Below, piece after piece: positions 1-8,409 of a stretch of 64,000 bases of DNA. The notes beneath the pieces are model-generated. The model saw only the letters and a program-made list of their open reading frames with translations. It was not told the origin of the DNA and did not search any database. Source of the stretch: an uncultured Desulfobacterales bacterium (GTDB lineage Bacteria; Desulfobacterota; Desulfobacteria; Desulfobacterales; JAHEIW01); NCBI GenBank assembly GCA_947259495.1, contig CAMYLV010000001.1, positions 1 to 64,000 of the forward strand. Direction: 5' to 3'. Within the stretch, counting starts at the first letter, position 1; each line of letters opens with the position of its first letter. The position numbers were made by a program, and so were the translations under genes.

Positions 1-36
1 ACCGCACAATCTATCGTTCCACCGAATCGCACTGAT

Positions 37-74
37 AAAAAAACGGATTCGGCCAGTTGCTGAATCCGTTTTTT
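37..74 (-). terminator. Rho-independent terminator after tRNA-Leu
   Basis: A 14-nt arm (37-50) and a 13-nt arm (62-74) form a stem with a GATTC/GAATC core and A/T tracts on both outer sides, around an 11-nt loop. It lies just past the 3' end of the leftward tRNA-Leu. Because both strands end in a T-run after the stem, it could also work for rightward transcription entering from outside the window. Confidence 0.75.
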
Positions 75-82
75 ATGATTAA

Positions 83-169
83 TGGTGCCGAAGGCCGGAC
101 TTGAACCGGCACGGCTTTTGGCCACTACCCCCTCAAGATAGCGTGTCTACCAAGTTCCACCACTTCGGC
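83..169 (-). tRNA. tRNA-Leu (anticodon GAG)
   Basis: On the minus strand the 87-nt sequence folds as a class II tRNA. The acceptor stem GCCGAAG pairs with CTTCGGC, the discriminator is A, and CCA is encoded. The anticodon loop TTGAGGG puts GAG at positions 34-36. There is a long variable arm, and the T loop reads GGTTCAAGTCC. It decodes CUC/CUU leucine codons. It follows secG, an arrangement common in proteobacteria, and is followed by a terminator. Confidence 0.97.
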
Positions 170-202
170 AGTTCAATCAACCAATGAATTATGTGGCAAA
201 GT

Positions 203-610
203 TTATTCTGATTGCGCTGGTTTGGCCGGTGTCGCGCTTTCCTGTGAAGCGGCCTGCCCTTGAGTTGCCGGCGCTGATTGGGCCGGGGCCGAACTTTCCT
301 GCGGGGCGGCCTCGCTTTGGGCTGCCGGTGCCGATTGTTCAACCGGCGCGGGAGTTTGCTGCATGATCGAATCCGCCTGACGATGGCTCGACATGTATGC
401 CAGCGCCAGGGACGTGAGCATAAAAACGATTGCCGCAACGGTGGTGGCCTTGCTTAAAAAGGTCGAGGCCCCGGTACTGCCAAACAGGGTCTGACTGCCG
501 CCGCCGCCGAATGCGGCTCCCATATCGGCTCCTTTGCCGGTTTGAAGCAATACAATCATGATCAGGGCGATACATACGACAATATGAACGATGATAAATA
601 TCAGTGACAT
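203..610 (-). CDS. secG: Protein translocase subunit SecG
   Basis: SecG is the small accessory subunit of the SecYEG channel that helps SecA-driven export across the inner membrane. The 135-residue protein has two membrane segments (about 2-23 and 54-73) separated by the conserved cytosolic loop containing LLQTGKGADMG and a GGGGS stretch. Residues from about 75 to the end are low-complexity Ala/Gln/Ser/Pro with repeated SAPA/QS units; this makes it longer than E. coli SecG (110 residues) and is typical of deltaproteobacterial SecG tails. It lies downstream of tpiA and upstream of tRNA-Leu in the same direction. Confidence 0.95.
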   Translation of the reverse strand: MSLIFIIVHIVVCIALIMIVLLQTGKGADMGAAFGGGGSQTLFGSTGASTFLSKATTVAAIVFMLTSLALAYMSSHRQADSIMQQTPAPVEQSAPAAQSEAAPQESSAPAQSAPATQGQAASQESATPAKPAQSE

Positions 611-650
611 AATCTTTTCCTAAGCTATTTTTAAAATAGCTTAACGAATA

Positions 651-1409
651 TTATTTAAATTTTACAATCTGGCTGAACGATTCGGCGTCAAGACTGGCGC
701 CGCCTACCAGGGCACCGTCTATATCCGGCATTTTCATTAGCGCCGCGATGTTGTCCGGTTTGACACTGCCACCGTATAAAATCCGGATGGAGTCGGACAG
801 GGCATTGCCGAAATTTTTTTCTACCAGAGAGCGGATAAACTGATGGACCTCCTGGGCCTGATCATCGGTAGCGGTTTTACCGGTTCCGATGGCCCACACC
901 GGCTCATAGGCAATAACCAGCGTATTCAATTGATCTAAAACCAATCCTTCTAACCCTTTTTTAACCTGTTTGTCAAGTACGGAAAAGGTTTGTTCGGCCT
1001 CACGCTCTTTATCGGTTTCACCCACACAAAAGACCGGCTTGAGCTTCGTCTTGATGGCGGCCTGGATTTTTTTGTTGACGGTCTGATCGGTCTCGCCGAA
1101 ATATTGTCGCCGCTCGGAATGTCCAATGATGCAATACTCGCAGCCCACTGATTTTAACATGGGCGCCGATATTTCCCCGGTATAGGCGCCTTCAGCCTCC
1201 CAGTAAAGATTCTGAGCGCCCAGGGTCACCGGACCATTTTGGACGACCTCCCAAACCGCTGTGAGCGCTGTAAAGGTCGGGGCGATCATAATGTCGACAT
1301 CTGCCACCGACCGCACCTGCTGGTCCAGTTGCCGCGCCGTCTCGACTGACTCATTCGGGGTTTTATACATTTTCCAGTTTCCCGCTATCAGGGGTCTACG
1401 ATTTTTCAT
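651..1409 (-). CDS. tpiA: Triosephosphate isomerase
   Basis: This glycolytic/gluconeogenic enzyme interconverts dihydroxyacetone phosphate and glyceraldehyde 3-phosphate. The 252-residue length is normal for the TIM-barrel family. Visible active-site elements are the substrate-binding GNWKMYK near the N-terminus (Asn11, Lys13), the electrophilic histidine in IIGHSERR, the catalytic glutamate in AYEPVWAIGTG, and the phosphate-binding YGGSVKP near the C-terminus. It lies between gap and secG, all leftward. About 150 bp holding heptad repeats separate it from gap, so co-transcription with gap is likely but unproven. Confidence 0.97.
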   Translation of the reverse strand: MKNRRPLIAGNWKMYKTPNESVETARQLDQQVRSVADVDIMIAPTFTALTAVWEVVQNGPVTLGAQNLYWEAEGAYTGEISAPMLKSVGCEYCIIGHSERRQYFGETDQTVNKKIQAAIKTKLKPVFCVGETDKEREAEQTFSVLDKQVKKGLEGLVLDQLNTLVIAYEPVWAIGTGKTATDDQAQEVHQFIRSLVEKNFGNALSDSIRILYGGSVKPDNIAALMKMPDIDGALVGGASLDAESFSQIVKFK

Positions 1410-1423
1410 CGAGTTCCTCGATT

Positions 1424-1503
1424 CATAGTTCAGGGTTAAAGGGTTTAGGGTTCAGAGGTTCAAAGGCTCCGACCGTCCTAACCCCGAACCTTGAACCTTT
1501 AAT
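1424..1503. repeat. Inverted heptad array (GGTTCAA type)
   Basis: The left part (about 1428-1465) carries GTT cores at 1428, 1435, 1443, 1450 and 1458. The right part carries AACC cores at 1480, 1487 and 1494. The spacing is 7-8 nt in both, and the arms are imperfect reverse complements, so the region can fold into a long hairpin between gap and tpiA. The same unit recurs at 21951-22069. Confidence 0.7.
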
Positions 1504-1562
1504 TTGCCTATTTAATTATCAAAAAAAGTTATTTTGTAAAAAGGCACGATACGATTGATGCG

Positions 1563-2567
1563 TTATAACTGCGAACCCACCATACTAGCCAAATCTACCA
1601 TACGATGGGAGTAACCGGACTCATTATCATACCAGGAAAGCACCTTTACCATATTGCCGACAACATAGGTTGTGGGGGCATCGACGATTGAAGAAAATGA
1701 GGATCCGTTGAAGTCAACCGAAACCAGCGGTTCTTCACTATATCCCAGAATACCGGTCAGAGATTCTTCCGAAGCGGTCTTAAGGGCCGAATTAATTTCT
1801 GAGATGGTAATATCGGATTTTTCTACAGTTGCCACAAAATCCACAAGAGAGACATTGGGCGTCGGAACGCGGATGGCCAAACCGTTGAGCTTTCCGTCTA
1901 ATTCCGGCAATACCAGTGATACAGCTTTGGCCGCACCGGTAGTGGTAGGCACCATGGAAAGTGCGGCGGCTCGCGCGCGGCGCAAATCCTTGTGTGGGAA
2001 ATCCAGCAGGCGCTGATCACCGGTATAGGCGTGAATGGTGGTCATCAATCCGGTCTTTAAGCCAAAATTTTCCAATATTACTTTAGCTACCGGCGCAAGA
2101 CAGTTAGTCGTGCATGAGGCATTTGAAATGATATGATGCCGGCGTGGTTCATATTGATTTGAGTTGACTCCCATAACAATGGTGATATCCGGATCGCTGG
2201 CAGGAGCGGATATGATGACTTTTCGAGCTCCGGCCGTCAGATGTCCGACAGCGCCTTCGCGATCGCGAAACAACCCGGTGCATTCCGCTACAATATCGAC
2301 GCCTAATTCGCCCCAACCAATCTTGGCGGGCTCTTTGATGGATCGGATGGCAATTGATTCGTCGTCGACCTGCAGCCGGTCATCCCGGGCATCGACATCC
2401 ACACCGAATCTGCCGTGAACGGAATCATATTTAAGCAGATGAGCCATGGTGGCTGAATCTGCAAGGTCGTTGATGGCAACAACTTGAACTTCGGGATGGT
2501 TCCACGCGGCTCGAAAAACGATACGTCCGATCCTGCCGAACCCGTTAATACCCATTTTTATAGTCAT
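1563..2567 (-). CDS. gap: Glyceraldehyde-3-phosphate dehydrogenase, type I
   Basis: This enzyme oxidises and phosphorylates glyceraldehyde 3-phosphate to 1,3-bisphosphoglycerate with NAD+. The start at 2567 (MTIKMGINGFGRIGR) is chosen over an in-frame upstream codon because the Rossmann fold begins here and a GGAG Shine-Dalgarno lies about 7 nt upstream. The resulting 334-residue length is normal. The catalytic cysteine lies in SNASCTTNCLAP, and the C-terminal YDNESGYSHR motif is intact. Its ATG overlaps the stop of a decayed acetyltransferase gene (ATGA), implying former translational coupling. Confidence 0.96.
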   Translation of the reverse strand: MTIKMGINGFGRIGRIVFRAAWNHPEVQVVAINDLADSATMAHLLKYDSVHGRFGVDVDARDDRLQVDDESIAIRSIKEPAKIGWGELGVDIVAECTGLFRDREGAVGHLTAGARKVIISAPASDPDITIVMGVNSNQYEPRRHHIISNASCTTNCLAPVAKVILENFGLKTGLMTTIHAYTGDQRLLDFPHKDLRRARAAALSMVPTTTGAAKAVSLVLPELDGKLNGLAIRVPTPNVSLVDFVATVEKSDITISEINSALKTASEESLTGILGYSEEPLVSVDFNGSSFSSIVDAPTTYVVGNMVKVLSWYDNESGYSHRMVDLASMVGSQL

Positions 2568-2832
2568 ATTTGCTCCTTTAAATGTTTTACCATCACCAGC
2601 GCATCTTCGCCGGTATCTGGATAGTAATTGGGCATAGTACCCAGCGACTGAAAACATGCCTTCCAGTAAAGGGCAAAGGCCGCTTTATTCGTGGGACGCA
2701 CTTCAATATAAACCGCATAGACTTGTTTCTGTTTTGTGAGTCCGAAAATGACTTTCGGTGCCAGAACCGTTTAAACGGTTTGCGGTCGATGGTAAGGATT
2801 TCGTCTAAATCTTCGGGCGTTGCGGCTTCCAT
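2564..2832 (-). pseudogene. Decayed GNAT acetyltransferase (RimI-like) remnant
   Basis: Reading leftward from 2832, one frame gives MEAATPEDLDEIL followed by IDRKPF, resembling the start of RimI-type N-acetyltransferases. From about 2770 to 2564 a different frame gives YAVYIEVRPTNKAAFALY and then NYYPDTGEDALVMVKHL, which is the GNAT C-terminal region. The middle of the domain, including the acetyl-CoA-binding loop, is missing, and the two parts are out of frame. The remnant is about 270 bp against roughly 450-500 bp for an intact gene. Its TGA overlaps the gap start codon. Homology is judged from motifs only. Confidence 0.7.
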
Positions 2833-2850
2833 ATGCCAACCTGGCGTAAT

Positions 2851-3264
2851 CTAACTCCGCTTATTCCCTTTTAATATACTGCTTGCCAGGGAGATACTCT
2901 TTTTGCCGAATTCCTCCAATTTGACAGCCAGCGTGCTCAGGTCCATTTTGCTGCGGGTAGTGGCCGCCTGGATTAAAATTGGAAGATTGACGCCGGAGAT
3001 GACCTCAATACGCCCTTCTTCAAGAAATGAATAGCTTAAATTAGATGGGGTTCCACCAAACATATCGGTTAATATCAGGACGCCATCTTTAGATTTGACT
3101 TTTTTGATACCTTCGGCAATTTTGGCCCGCAAGACCTCGGCGCTCTCGGTCAGATCAATCGATACGGACACCAGGGCTTCAGGTTTGTTGCCGATGATAA
3201 ATTCAGCTGCTTCAATGAGCGCATCCCCCAATTGACTGTGCGTTACGATAACGATACCGATCAT
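2851..3264 (-). CDS. PTS system mannose-type EIIA domain protein
   Basis: This 137-residue protein is a stand-alone EIIA of the mannose/fructose-sorbose PTS family, which relays phosphate from HPr to a EIIB partner. The phosphorylated histidine is His9 in VTHSQLG, and the LTDMFGGTPSN motif near residue 66 is typical of the family. No EIIB, EIIC or EIID is in the window. Together with PtsN and RapZ directly upstream, this points to a regulatory phosphorelay rather than sugar uptake. It is the last intact gene of the sigma-54 block before the decayed acetyltransferase. Confidence 0.9.
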   Translation of the reverse strand: MIGIVIVTHSQLGDALIEAAEFIIGNKPEALVSVSIDLTESAEVLRAKIAEGIKKVKSKDGVLILTDMFGGTPSNLSYSFLEEGRIEVISGVNLPILIQAATTRSKMDLSTLAVKLEEFGKKSISLASSILKGNKRS

Positions 3265-3390
3265 AGTACTCCTTAAAAATGCCTAAAATAAACAAATAAT
3301 ACAGATCTCACGCAAAGGCGCCCCGGTCGGATTTCCCGGACCGACAGGGCAAGCAAAGACGCCAATACTTTTTTTAAAGAAAGCTTCAAG

Positions 3391-4263
3391 CTATGCGGGC
3401 TGATCTATATCCCGATGAACAATTTCAATTTGATCTTTTGTTTTACGGATGTGATCAAATAGGGCGCCTGCAATGGTCACCGAACGGTGGCGGCCGCCGG
3501 TGCAGCCGACGCCAAGCGTTAAATAGGCTTTGCCTTCTTTTTCATACATGGGTATCAGATAGTCAAGCAATTCCATATATTTATTTAGAAAAGTCTGGCT
3601 ATCTGGCTGGTTTAAAATAAAATTTTTTATTTTAGCATTTTTGCCATCCAAATGTTTTAATTCTGAAACGAAATAAGGGTTTACCAAAAAGCGCACATCG
3701 ATGATAAGGTCGGCATCGTGGGGAATCCCGTATTTAAAACCGAACGAGACGACTTGAATACGCATCGATGCCTTGACCTTACTCTTGCTGGCGATTTCCA
3801 TTATACTGGCTTTGAGTTCATGGACCGTATAATTGGACGTGTCGATGATTTTATCGGAAACTGCCCGTAAATCGTTGAGTTGCTTCTTTTCAGCCCGGAT
3901 ACCTTCCAGAAGGCTTTTGCTCTGCTGTGATAGCGGATGTTGTCTACGGGTGGTGCTGTAGCGCTGCACCAGAATATCTTCTTGAGCTTCCAGAAAAAGG
4001 ATCTCAAACGCATAACCCTCTTTTTTGAGAGATTCAAAAACGGCGCTATATTCTGAAAGAAATCCTTTTTCCCGCAAGTCCATTACCAGGGCTATCCCGG
4101 CGATTCCTGTATCACTTTCAATGGGTAATTCCAGAAATTTGGGAAGGAGGGCGACCGGCATGTTATCAACGCAGTAAAAGCCGGCATCCTCAAATGCTGC
4201 CATGGCCGTACTTTTTCCGGAGCCCGATAGGCCGGTTATAATGATGATAATTAGCTGTTTCAC
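3391..4263 (-). CDS. rapZ: RNase adapter protein RapZ (nucleotide-binding)
   Basis: This is a P-loop protein of the RapZ/YvcJ family; in E. coli RapZ delivers small RNAs of the glmS circuit to RNase E. The 290-residue protein has a Walker A motif GLSGSGKS at residues 11-18 and the conserved C-terminal GCTGGRHRSV, a signature of the RapZ C-terminal domain. It lies downstream of ptsN as in many proteobacteria. Whether it controls GlmS here cannot be told, because no GlmY/GlmZ-like RNA is visible. Confidence 0.94.
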   Translation of the reverse strand: MKQLIIIIITGLSGSGKSTAMAAFEDAGFYCVDNMPVALLPKFLELPIESDTGIAGIALVMDLREKGFLSEYSAVFESLKKEGYAFEILFLEAQEDILVQRYSTTRRQHPLSQQSKSLLEGIRAEKKQLNDLRAVSDKIIDTSNYTVHELKASIMEIASKSKVKASMRIQVVSFGFKYGIPHDADLIIDVRFLVNPYFVSELKHLDGKNAKIKNFILNQPDSQTFLNKYMELLDYLIPMYEKEGKAYLTLGVGCTGGRHRSVTIAGALFDHIRKTKDQIEIVHRDIDQPA

Positions 4264-4360
4264 TCTAAAAAATTTTGAAGCTGCGCTTCATCAGGCGTAA
4301 TAAAAATCATTTATTCTCGATAAGTTATAAAATTTTAAAAGCGTACATGATCGATGTGGC

Positions 4361-4819
4361 TTAGAACTCTTCATCCTCCTGTTTGATGATTTCAAATAAT
4401 TCATCACGATCGGCTGCATTCAGCAGACGCTCTTTGAAGTGGTCATTTTTAAGAATTCTTGAGATTCGGGCTAAAAGTTTCAGATGAAGACCGGTTGAGT
4501 CCTCGGGCGTGATCAGGACAAAAAAGATGTGGGTCGGTTCTCCATCGATGGACTCAAAATTAATGCCGTTACGACTCAAACCAAATCCAAGTACCAGTGA
4601 CTCAAGATCTTTAATTTTACCATGCGGGATGCCAATCCCACCGCCGATACCGGTGCTTCCGAGCCGTTCTCTTTCCATGAGCACCCGTACCAGATCTTCA
4701 GAATTCAGACCGGTGCTGCTGGCCAATGGGACGACCAACTCCTCAAGAATTCCTTTTTTGTTCTGCGATTTTAGGTCATCTAAAATCGCTTCTTTGGACA
4801 TGACTTCGAGGATTTTCAT
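4361..4819 (-). CDS. ptsN: Nitrogen-PTS EIIA protein PtsN
   Basis: This is a regulatory EIIA of the fructose/nitrogen type, phosphorylated by NPr to signal nitrogen, carbon and potassium status. The 152-residue single domain has the phosphorylatable His66 in GGIGIPHGKI. It sits between hpf and rapZ in the conserved rpoN-hpf-ptsN-rapZ order. The ATG at 4819 follows a short AT-rich leader with no strong Shine-Dalgarno, so expression probably depends on the upstream operon. Confidence 0.94.
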   Translation of the reverse strand: MKILEVMSKEAILDDLKSQNKKGILEELVVPLASSTGLNSEDLVRVLMERERLGSTGIGGGIGIPHGKIKDLESLVLGFGLSRNGINFESIDGEPTHIFFVLITPEDSTGLHLKLLARISRILKNDHFKERLLNAADRDELFEIIKQEDEEF

Positions 4820-4964
4820 ATTAAACCCGTAAGCTTATTTTTAAGCATTACCGTCTTTGCGTGATATATGTGTGAGATTAGGATTAAAATAAAATAGAAT
4901 CGGGCAGCGCGTTATACCACCTTTGGACAATTGCGGCAATTAAAACCCGCTACCCGCTAAGAGG

Positions 4965-5498
4965 TTAGCTGCTTGGTTGAATCAATCCATAATGGCCGTC
5001 TTTACGTCGATACAGAACATTGACCTGATCTGAAAGGGCATTGGTAAAGACTAAGAAATTATCATCTAGCAGGTCCAGCTGCAAGGCCGCCTCTTCGACA
5101 TCCATCGGTTTATATTCGATGTGTTTAATTCGAATGTGGCTTTCCCGTTCTTCTTCGGCCCCACTGATTTCTGTTTCTAAAATGCCTTTGTTCCTGGATT
5201 TGTTATTGCTTCGGCGCTCCCTGATTTTTTCTTTACTTTTCTTTATCTGTTTCTCCAGTTTATCTAGAACCATATCAATTGCCGAGTACATATCAACAGT
5301 TTCTTCTTTGCCATTTATCGCCAAACGGTCTCCGATAATATTAATTTCAGCCATATGTCGAAATTTTTCGACTGATAAAACCACATTGGCTTCGCCTGGA
5401 TTATCAAGTAAACGATCAAACCGATCAAGCTTATCCTGAACATATGACTTTAAGGTATCGGAAGAGTCGAGGTTTTTAAATGTTACCGATGTCTGCAT
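4965..5498 (-). CDS. hpf: Ribosome hibernation promoting factor, long form
   Basis: HPF binds the 30S decoding region and drives ribosome dimerisation in stationary phase. The 177 residues identify the long form. The N-terminal ribosome-binding domain covers about 1-100. After a charged linker with RERRSNNKSR comes the C-terminal dimerisation domain (about 125-177), with KPMDVEEAALQ and LYRRKDGHYGLI. A strong GGGGG-containing Shine-Dalgarno precedes the ATG, 11 nt past the rpoN stop, so translation coupled to rpoN is likely. Confidence 0.95.
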   Translation of the reverse strand: MQTSVTFKNLDSSDTLKSYVQDKLDRFDRLLDNPGEANVVLSVEKFRHMAEINIIGDRLAINGKEETVDMYSAIDMVLDKLEKQIKKSKEKIRERRSNNKSRNKGILETEISGAEEERESHIRIKHIEYKPMDVEEAALQLDLLDDNFLVFTNALSDQVNVLYRRKDGHYGLIQPSS

Positions 5499-5509
5499 AC
5501 GAACCCCCC

Positions 5510-6946
5510 CTAAATTTGTTTGCGTTTGTTTGATGGCAACACTTTGAGCATTTCACGATATTTCGCAACGGTTCGACGTGCGATGTGAATCTCATGGTCT
5601 TGTTTTAAAAGTTGTGAAATTTTATCATCACTGTGCGGCTTTTTAGGATCTTCAGCCGCAATGATTTGCTTGATTTTTTCCTGAACACTGGCGGATGCAA
5701 TATCGCCTCCATGCGACCGCCTGATGGAACTATTAAAAAAGTATTTTAACTCAAAAATACCCTGCGGGGTGAAAGCGTATTTATTGGTTGTAACGCGGCT
5801 AATAGTGGATTCGTGCATGCTGATATCCTGAGCCACATCTCTGAGCACCATCGGTTTCAAGCAGGCGATCCCTTTTTCAAAAAATTCCCGTTGAAATTTC
5901 AAAATGCTTTCCATAACCTTGTAAATTGTTTTTTGACGCTGATGGATGCTTTTTATCAGCCAGGCCGCTGATCGGATTTTGTTCTGGATGTAATCTTCGG
6001 CCTCCCCTGAAATTTTTTTGCCCCGACTGATGGTTTTTTTATAGAATGAATTGACGCGCAGTTTGGGCATCCCGTCATCATTGAGCATAATCACAAAATC
6101 GTCTTCCAGCTTATAGACGTAAATGTCCGGATTGATATATTGAGGTGTTTCTTCACTAAATTGGCGGCCGGGTTTGGGCTCGAATGCCTTAATGATGTTG
6201 ACCGTCGAAACCACCTCGTCCATGTTTATTTTTAATGCTTTACAGATACCTTTATAATTCTTTTTCTCCAGATCATGAAGATGATTGCTGATAATTTCAC
6301 AAACAATTGTATTTTCGAACCCAAAATGCCTGGCCTGAATAAGCAAACACTCTTTGAGATCTCGGGCGCATACACCAATCGGGTCAAAAGATTGCATCTG
6401 GAGCAGCGTCTGTTCAACCACCTCAACAGTTGTGCTGCTCATGACAGCGATTTCTTCAGCGGTACTGTCCAAAAAACCGTCTGCGTTGAGGTTGCCCACG
6501 ATTTGGCTGGCGACGGCTTCTTCTTTGCGATTGGGTTTGATCATCAGAAACTGCCACAACAGATGATCGCGTAAGGATTTTTTGGGTGCGATAAAGGCTT
6601 CAAAGCGCGGCGCGTCTCTATTTTCGGCCTCATAGCTTGAGCGGCCGGGTGTATTGTATTCCCCCAGATAGTTGCTCCAGTCAATGTCGTCGTGAATTTT
6701 TTCGTCAATCGTGACTTCTTCTGTCTGGGTTGATTCTTCAGATGGCTTTTCAGACTGTTCCGGCAAATTTTCGTCTGCGGCACTTTCCTGAACTTCTTCG
6801 AGTGCCGGATTTTCTTCAAGCTCCTGGCGGATGGTATCCAGTAGTTCCAAACGGGAAAGCTGCAGCAGTTTAATGGCCATCTGCAGCTGGGGTGTCATGA
6901 TAAGCTGCTGTGTTAATTTGAGTTGTTGTCTTAATTCAAGTGCCAT
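5510..6946 (-). CDS. rpoN: RNA polymerase sigma-54 factor
   Basis: Sigma-54 directs RNA polymerase to -24/-12 promoters and needs AAA+ enhancer-binding activators. The 478-residue protein has the Gln/Leu-rich region I at residues 1-50 (LTQQLIMTPQLQ), an acidic region II (about 52-90), a core-binding domain, a helix-turn-helix around 360-400, and the RpoN box ARRTVAKYREML near residue 460. It starts one base past lptB and is followed closely by hpf. No activator gene lies in the window. Confidence 0.97.
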   Translation of the reverse strand: MALELRQQLKLTQQLIMTPQLQMAIKLLQLSRLELLDTIRQELEENPALEEVQESAADENLPEQSEKPSEESTQTEEVTIDEKIHDDIDWSNYLGEYNTPGRSSYEAENRDAPRFEAFIAPKKSLRDHLLWQFLMIKPNRKEEAVASQIVGNLNADGFLDSTAEEIAVMSSTTVEVVEQTLLQMQSFDPIGVCARDLKECLLIQARHFGFENTIVCEIISNHLHDLEKKNYKGICKALKINMDEVVSTVNIIKAFEPKPGRQFSEETPQYINPDIYVYKLEDDFVIMLNDDGMPKLRVNSFYKKTISRGKKISGEAEDYIQNKIRSAAWLIKSIHQRQKTIYKVMESILKFQREFFEKGIACLKPMVLRDVAQDISMHESTISRVTTNKYAFTPQGIFELKYFFNSSIRRSHGGDIASASVQEKIKQIIAAEDPKKPHSDDKISQLLKQDHEIHIARRTVAKYREMLKVLPSNKRKQI

Positions 6947-6947
6947 T

Positions 6948-7670
6948 TTATAATTTAAACTCGTCTCCTAAATATACGCGACATGCGGCTTCACTGTTTG
7001 CAATTTTATCCGGACTTCCGGATTCGATGACCTTTCCGTCACACAGTATGTATGCCCTGTCACAGACCCCCAGCGTATCTCTGACATTATGATCGGAAAT
7101 GAGAATTCCGATTCCGCGTCTTTTCAAATGTTCGATTATATTAATAATATCATTAACCGCCAAGGGATCTACACCGGCAAATGGTTCGTCCAGAAGCATA
7201 AATGAAGGATTTGTGGCAAGTGACCGCGTAATTTCAAGCCGCCTTTTCTCTCCACCTGAGAGCAGACTGGCTCTTTGATCGGAGAGATGTCTGATGCCCA
7301 GCTCTTCAAGAAGCATATCAGCACGTTCATCCCGCTCAGAATTAGAAATCGGTAGAATTTCAAGAATCGCCATTACGTTTTGTTTTACAGACAACTTTCG
7401 GAAGATTGATGTGTCCTGGGGAAGATATCCGACACCCTTGCGAGATCGAATATGCATAGGGTAATCAGTTATATCTTCATCGTCAAGCAGCACATTTCCC
7501 CCATCAGGTTTGACCAATCCTACCGTCATATAAAAGGTCGTGGTCTTGCCTGCCCCATTGGGACCGAGCAAACCGACAACATCGCCACTTCCTATATCCA
7601 GGCTGACAGAATTTACCACCTGGCGCCCACCATATTTCTTAATCAGATTTTGAAGATACAAAGTTGTCAT
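6948..7670 (-). CDS. lptB: Lipopolysaccharide export ABC ATPase LptB
   Basis: LptB is the ATPase of the LptB2FG complex that drives lipopolysaccharide to the outer membrane. The start MTTLYLQNL at 7670 fits the family; longer in-frame readings add 28 non-homologous residues. The 240-residue protein shows Walker A GPNGAGKTT, the ABC signature LSGGEKRRLEI, and Walker B LLDEPFAGVDPLAV. LptF and LptG are not in the window, so they must be elsewhere. Only a weak ribosome site is visible before the ATG. Confidence 0.95.
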   Translation of the reverse strand: MTTLYLQNLIKKYGGRQVVNSVSLDIGSGDVVGLLGPNGAGKTTTFYMTVGLVKPDGGNVLLDDEDITDYPMHIRSRKGVGYLPQDTSIFRKLSVKQNVMAILEILPISNSERDERADMLLEELGIRHLSDQRASLLSGGEKRRLEITRSLATNPSFMLLDEPFAGVDPLAVNDIINIIEHLKRRGIGILISDHNVRDTLGVCDRAYILCDGKVIESGSPDKIANSEAACRVYLGDEFKL

Positions 7671-7845
7671 TTTTTTGATTCGATTCAAGCAAGGCAAGCA
7701 GCTATAACGCCACGATAATGCTGTTTCAATACGCCGCCCGCGGTGCTGGACCAAACTATCTCATTTTAGATGAGTTGCACGAAAATTGCAAGTATAACAA
7801 ATGGTCCGGACAAAGCCGATTAGCTTTCATTTTGTTTACGATTAA

Positions 7846-8409
7846 TCAGGGTTGAAAGATGGCCTTGACCCTGCTTTCCCCCCTGCTTTCGACTGTTATG
7901 GTGCCGTTTGACTGCTGCAGTGTGAATTTCGGTCCGGTAATCAAATGACCATCGCGGGTCACGCGGGACGGTTCGCCGGTAAGGACAAGAACCGCTGATT
8001 TTATAGTATATTCAGCTGTATCCGCCTCAGCTAGTATATTTTCGGTTTCGATTTTTACACGCCCGCTGGCCATGATTTTGCGGATGGTTTCAGTTTTTGA
8101 GGCGCCGTCTTTATTGTTTACGGTATCCGGATTATAAAAAATTTTAAGGCGGTCTGCGGTGAGTACAGCACCGGCCTGCATGGCTTTAACGTTTCCGATA
8201 AAGTCGATTTCAGCGGCATCAACCCTAACAATGAGTTTATCGGCCGTAATCCGAATCTTTTTCGTTTCAGAATTTTTGACTGTTTGATCGGTGCGCTCGT
8301 TTGCCGCTGCGATCTGCAGTGTCCAAATAACCGCGGCCACGATGATCGGTATCTGCAAGGCGTTAATCCAGCGGAATCGTTGGCCGAATCTAAAGTGTAA
8401 AATCTTCAT
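7846..8409 (-). CDS. lptA: Lipopolysaccharide transport periplasmic protein LptA
   Basis: LptA is the periplasmic OstA-fold bridge that carries lipopolysaccharide between LptC and LptD. The start MKILHFRFGQ at 8409 overlaps the end of lptC by 20 bp; a longer in-frame reading to 8463 would lie within lptC. A signal-like hydrophobic segment (about residues 17-35) precedes the beta-jellyroll region containing RITADKLIVRVD and later MASGRVKIETE and AEYTIKSAVLVL. The 187-residue length is normal. Position between lptC and lptB supports the call. Confidence 0.88.
   Translation of the reverse strand: MKILHFRFGQRFRWINALQIPIIVAAVIWTLQIAAANERTDQTVKNSETKKIRITADKLIVRVDAAEIDFIGNVKAMQAGAVLTADRLKIFYNPDTVNNKDGASKTETIRKIMASGRVKIETENILAEADTAEYTIKSAVLVLTGEPSRVTRDGHLITGPKFTLQQSNGTITVESRGESRVKAIFQP

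Noticed and set aside
184-366. Rightward reading opposite secG
   Set aside because: Shadow of the low-complexity Ala/Pro tail of SecG on the other strand.
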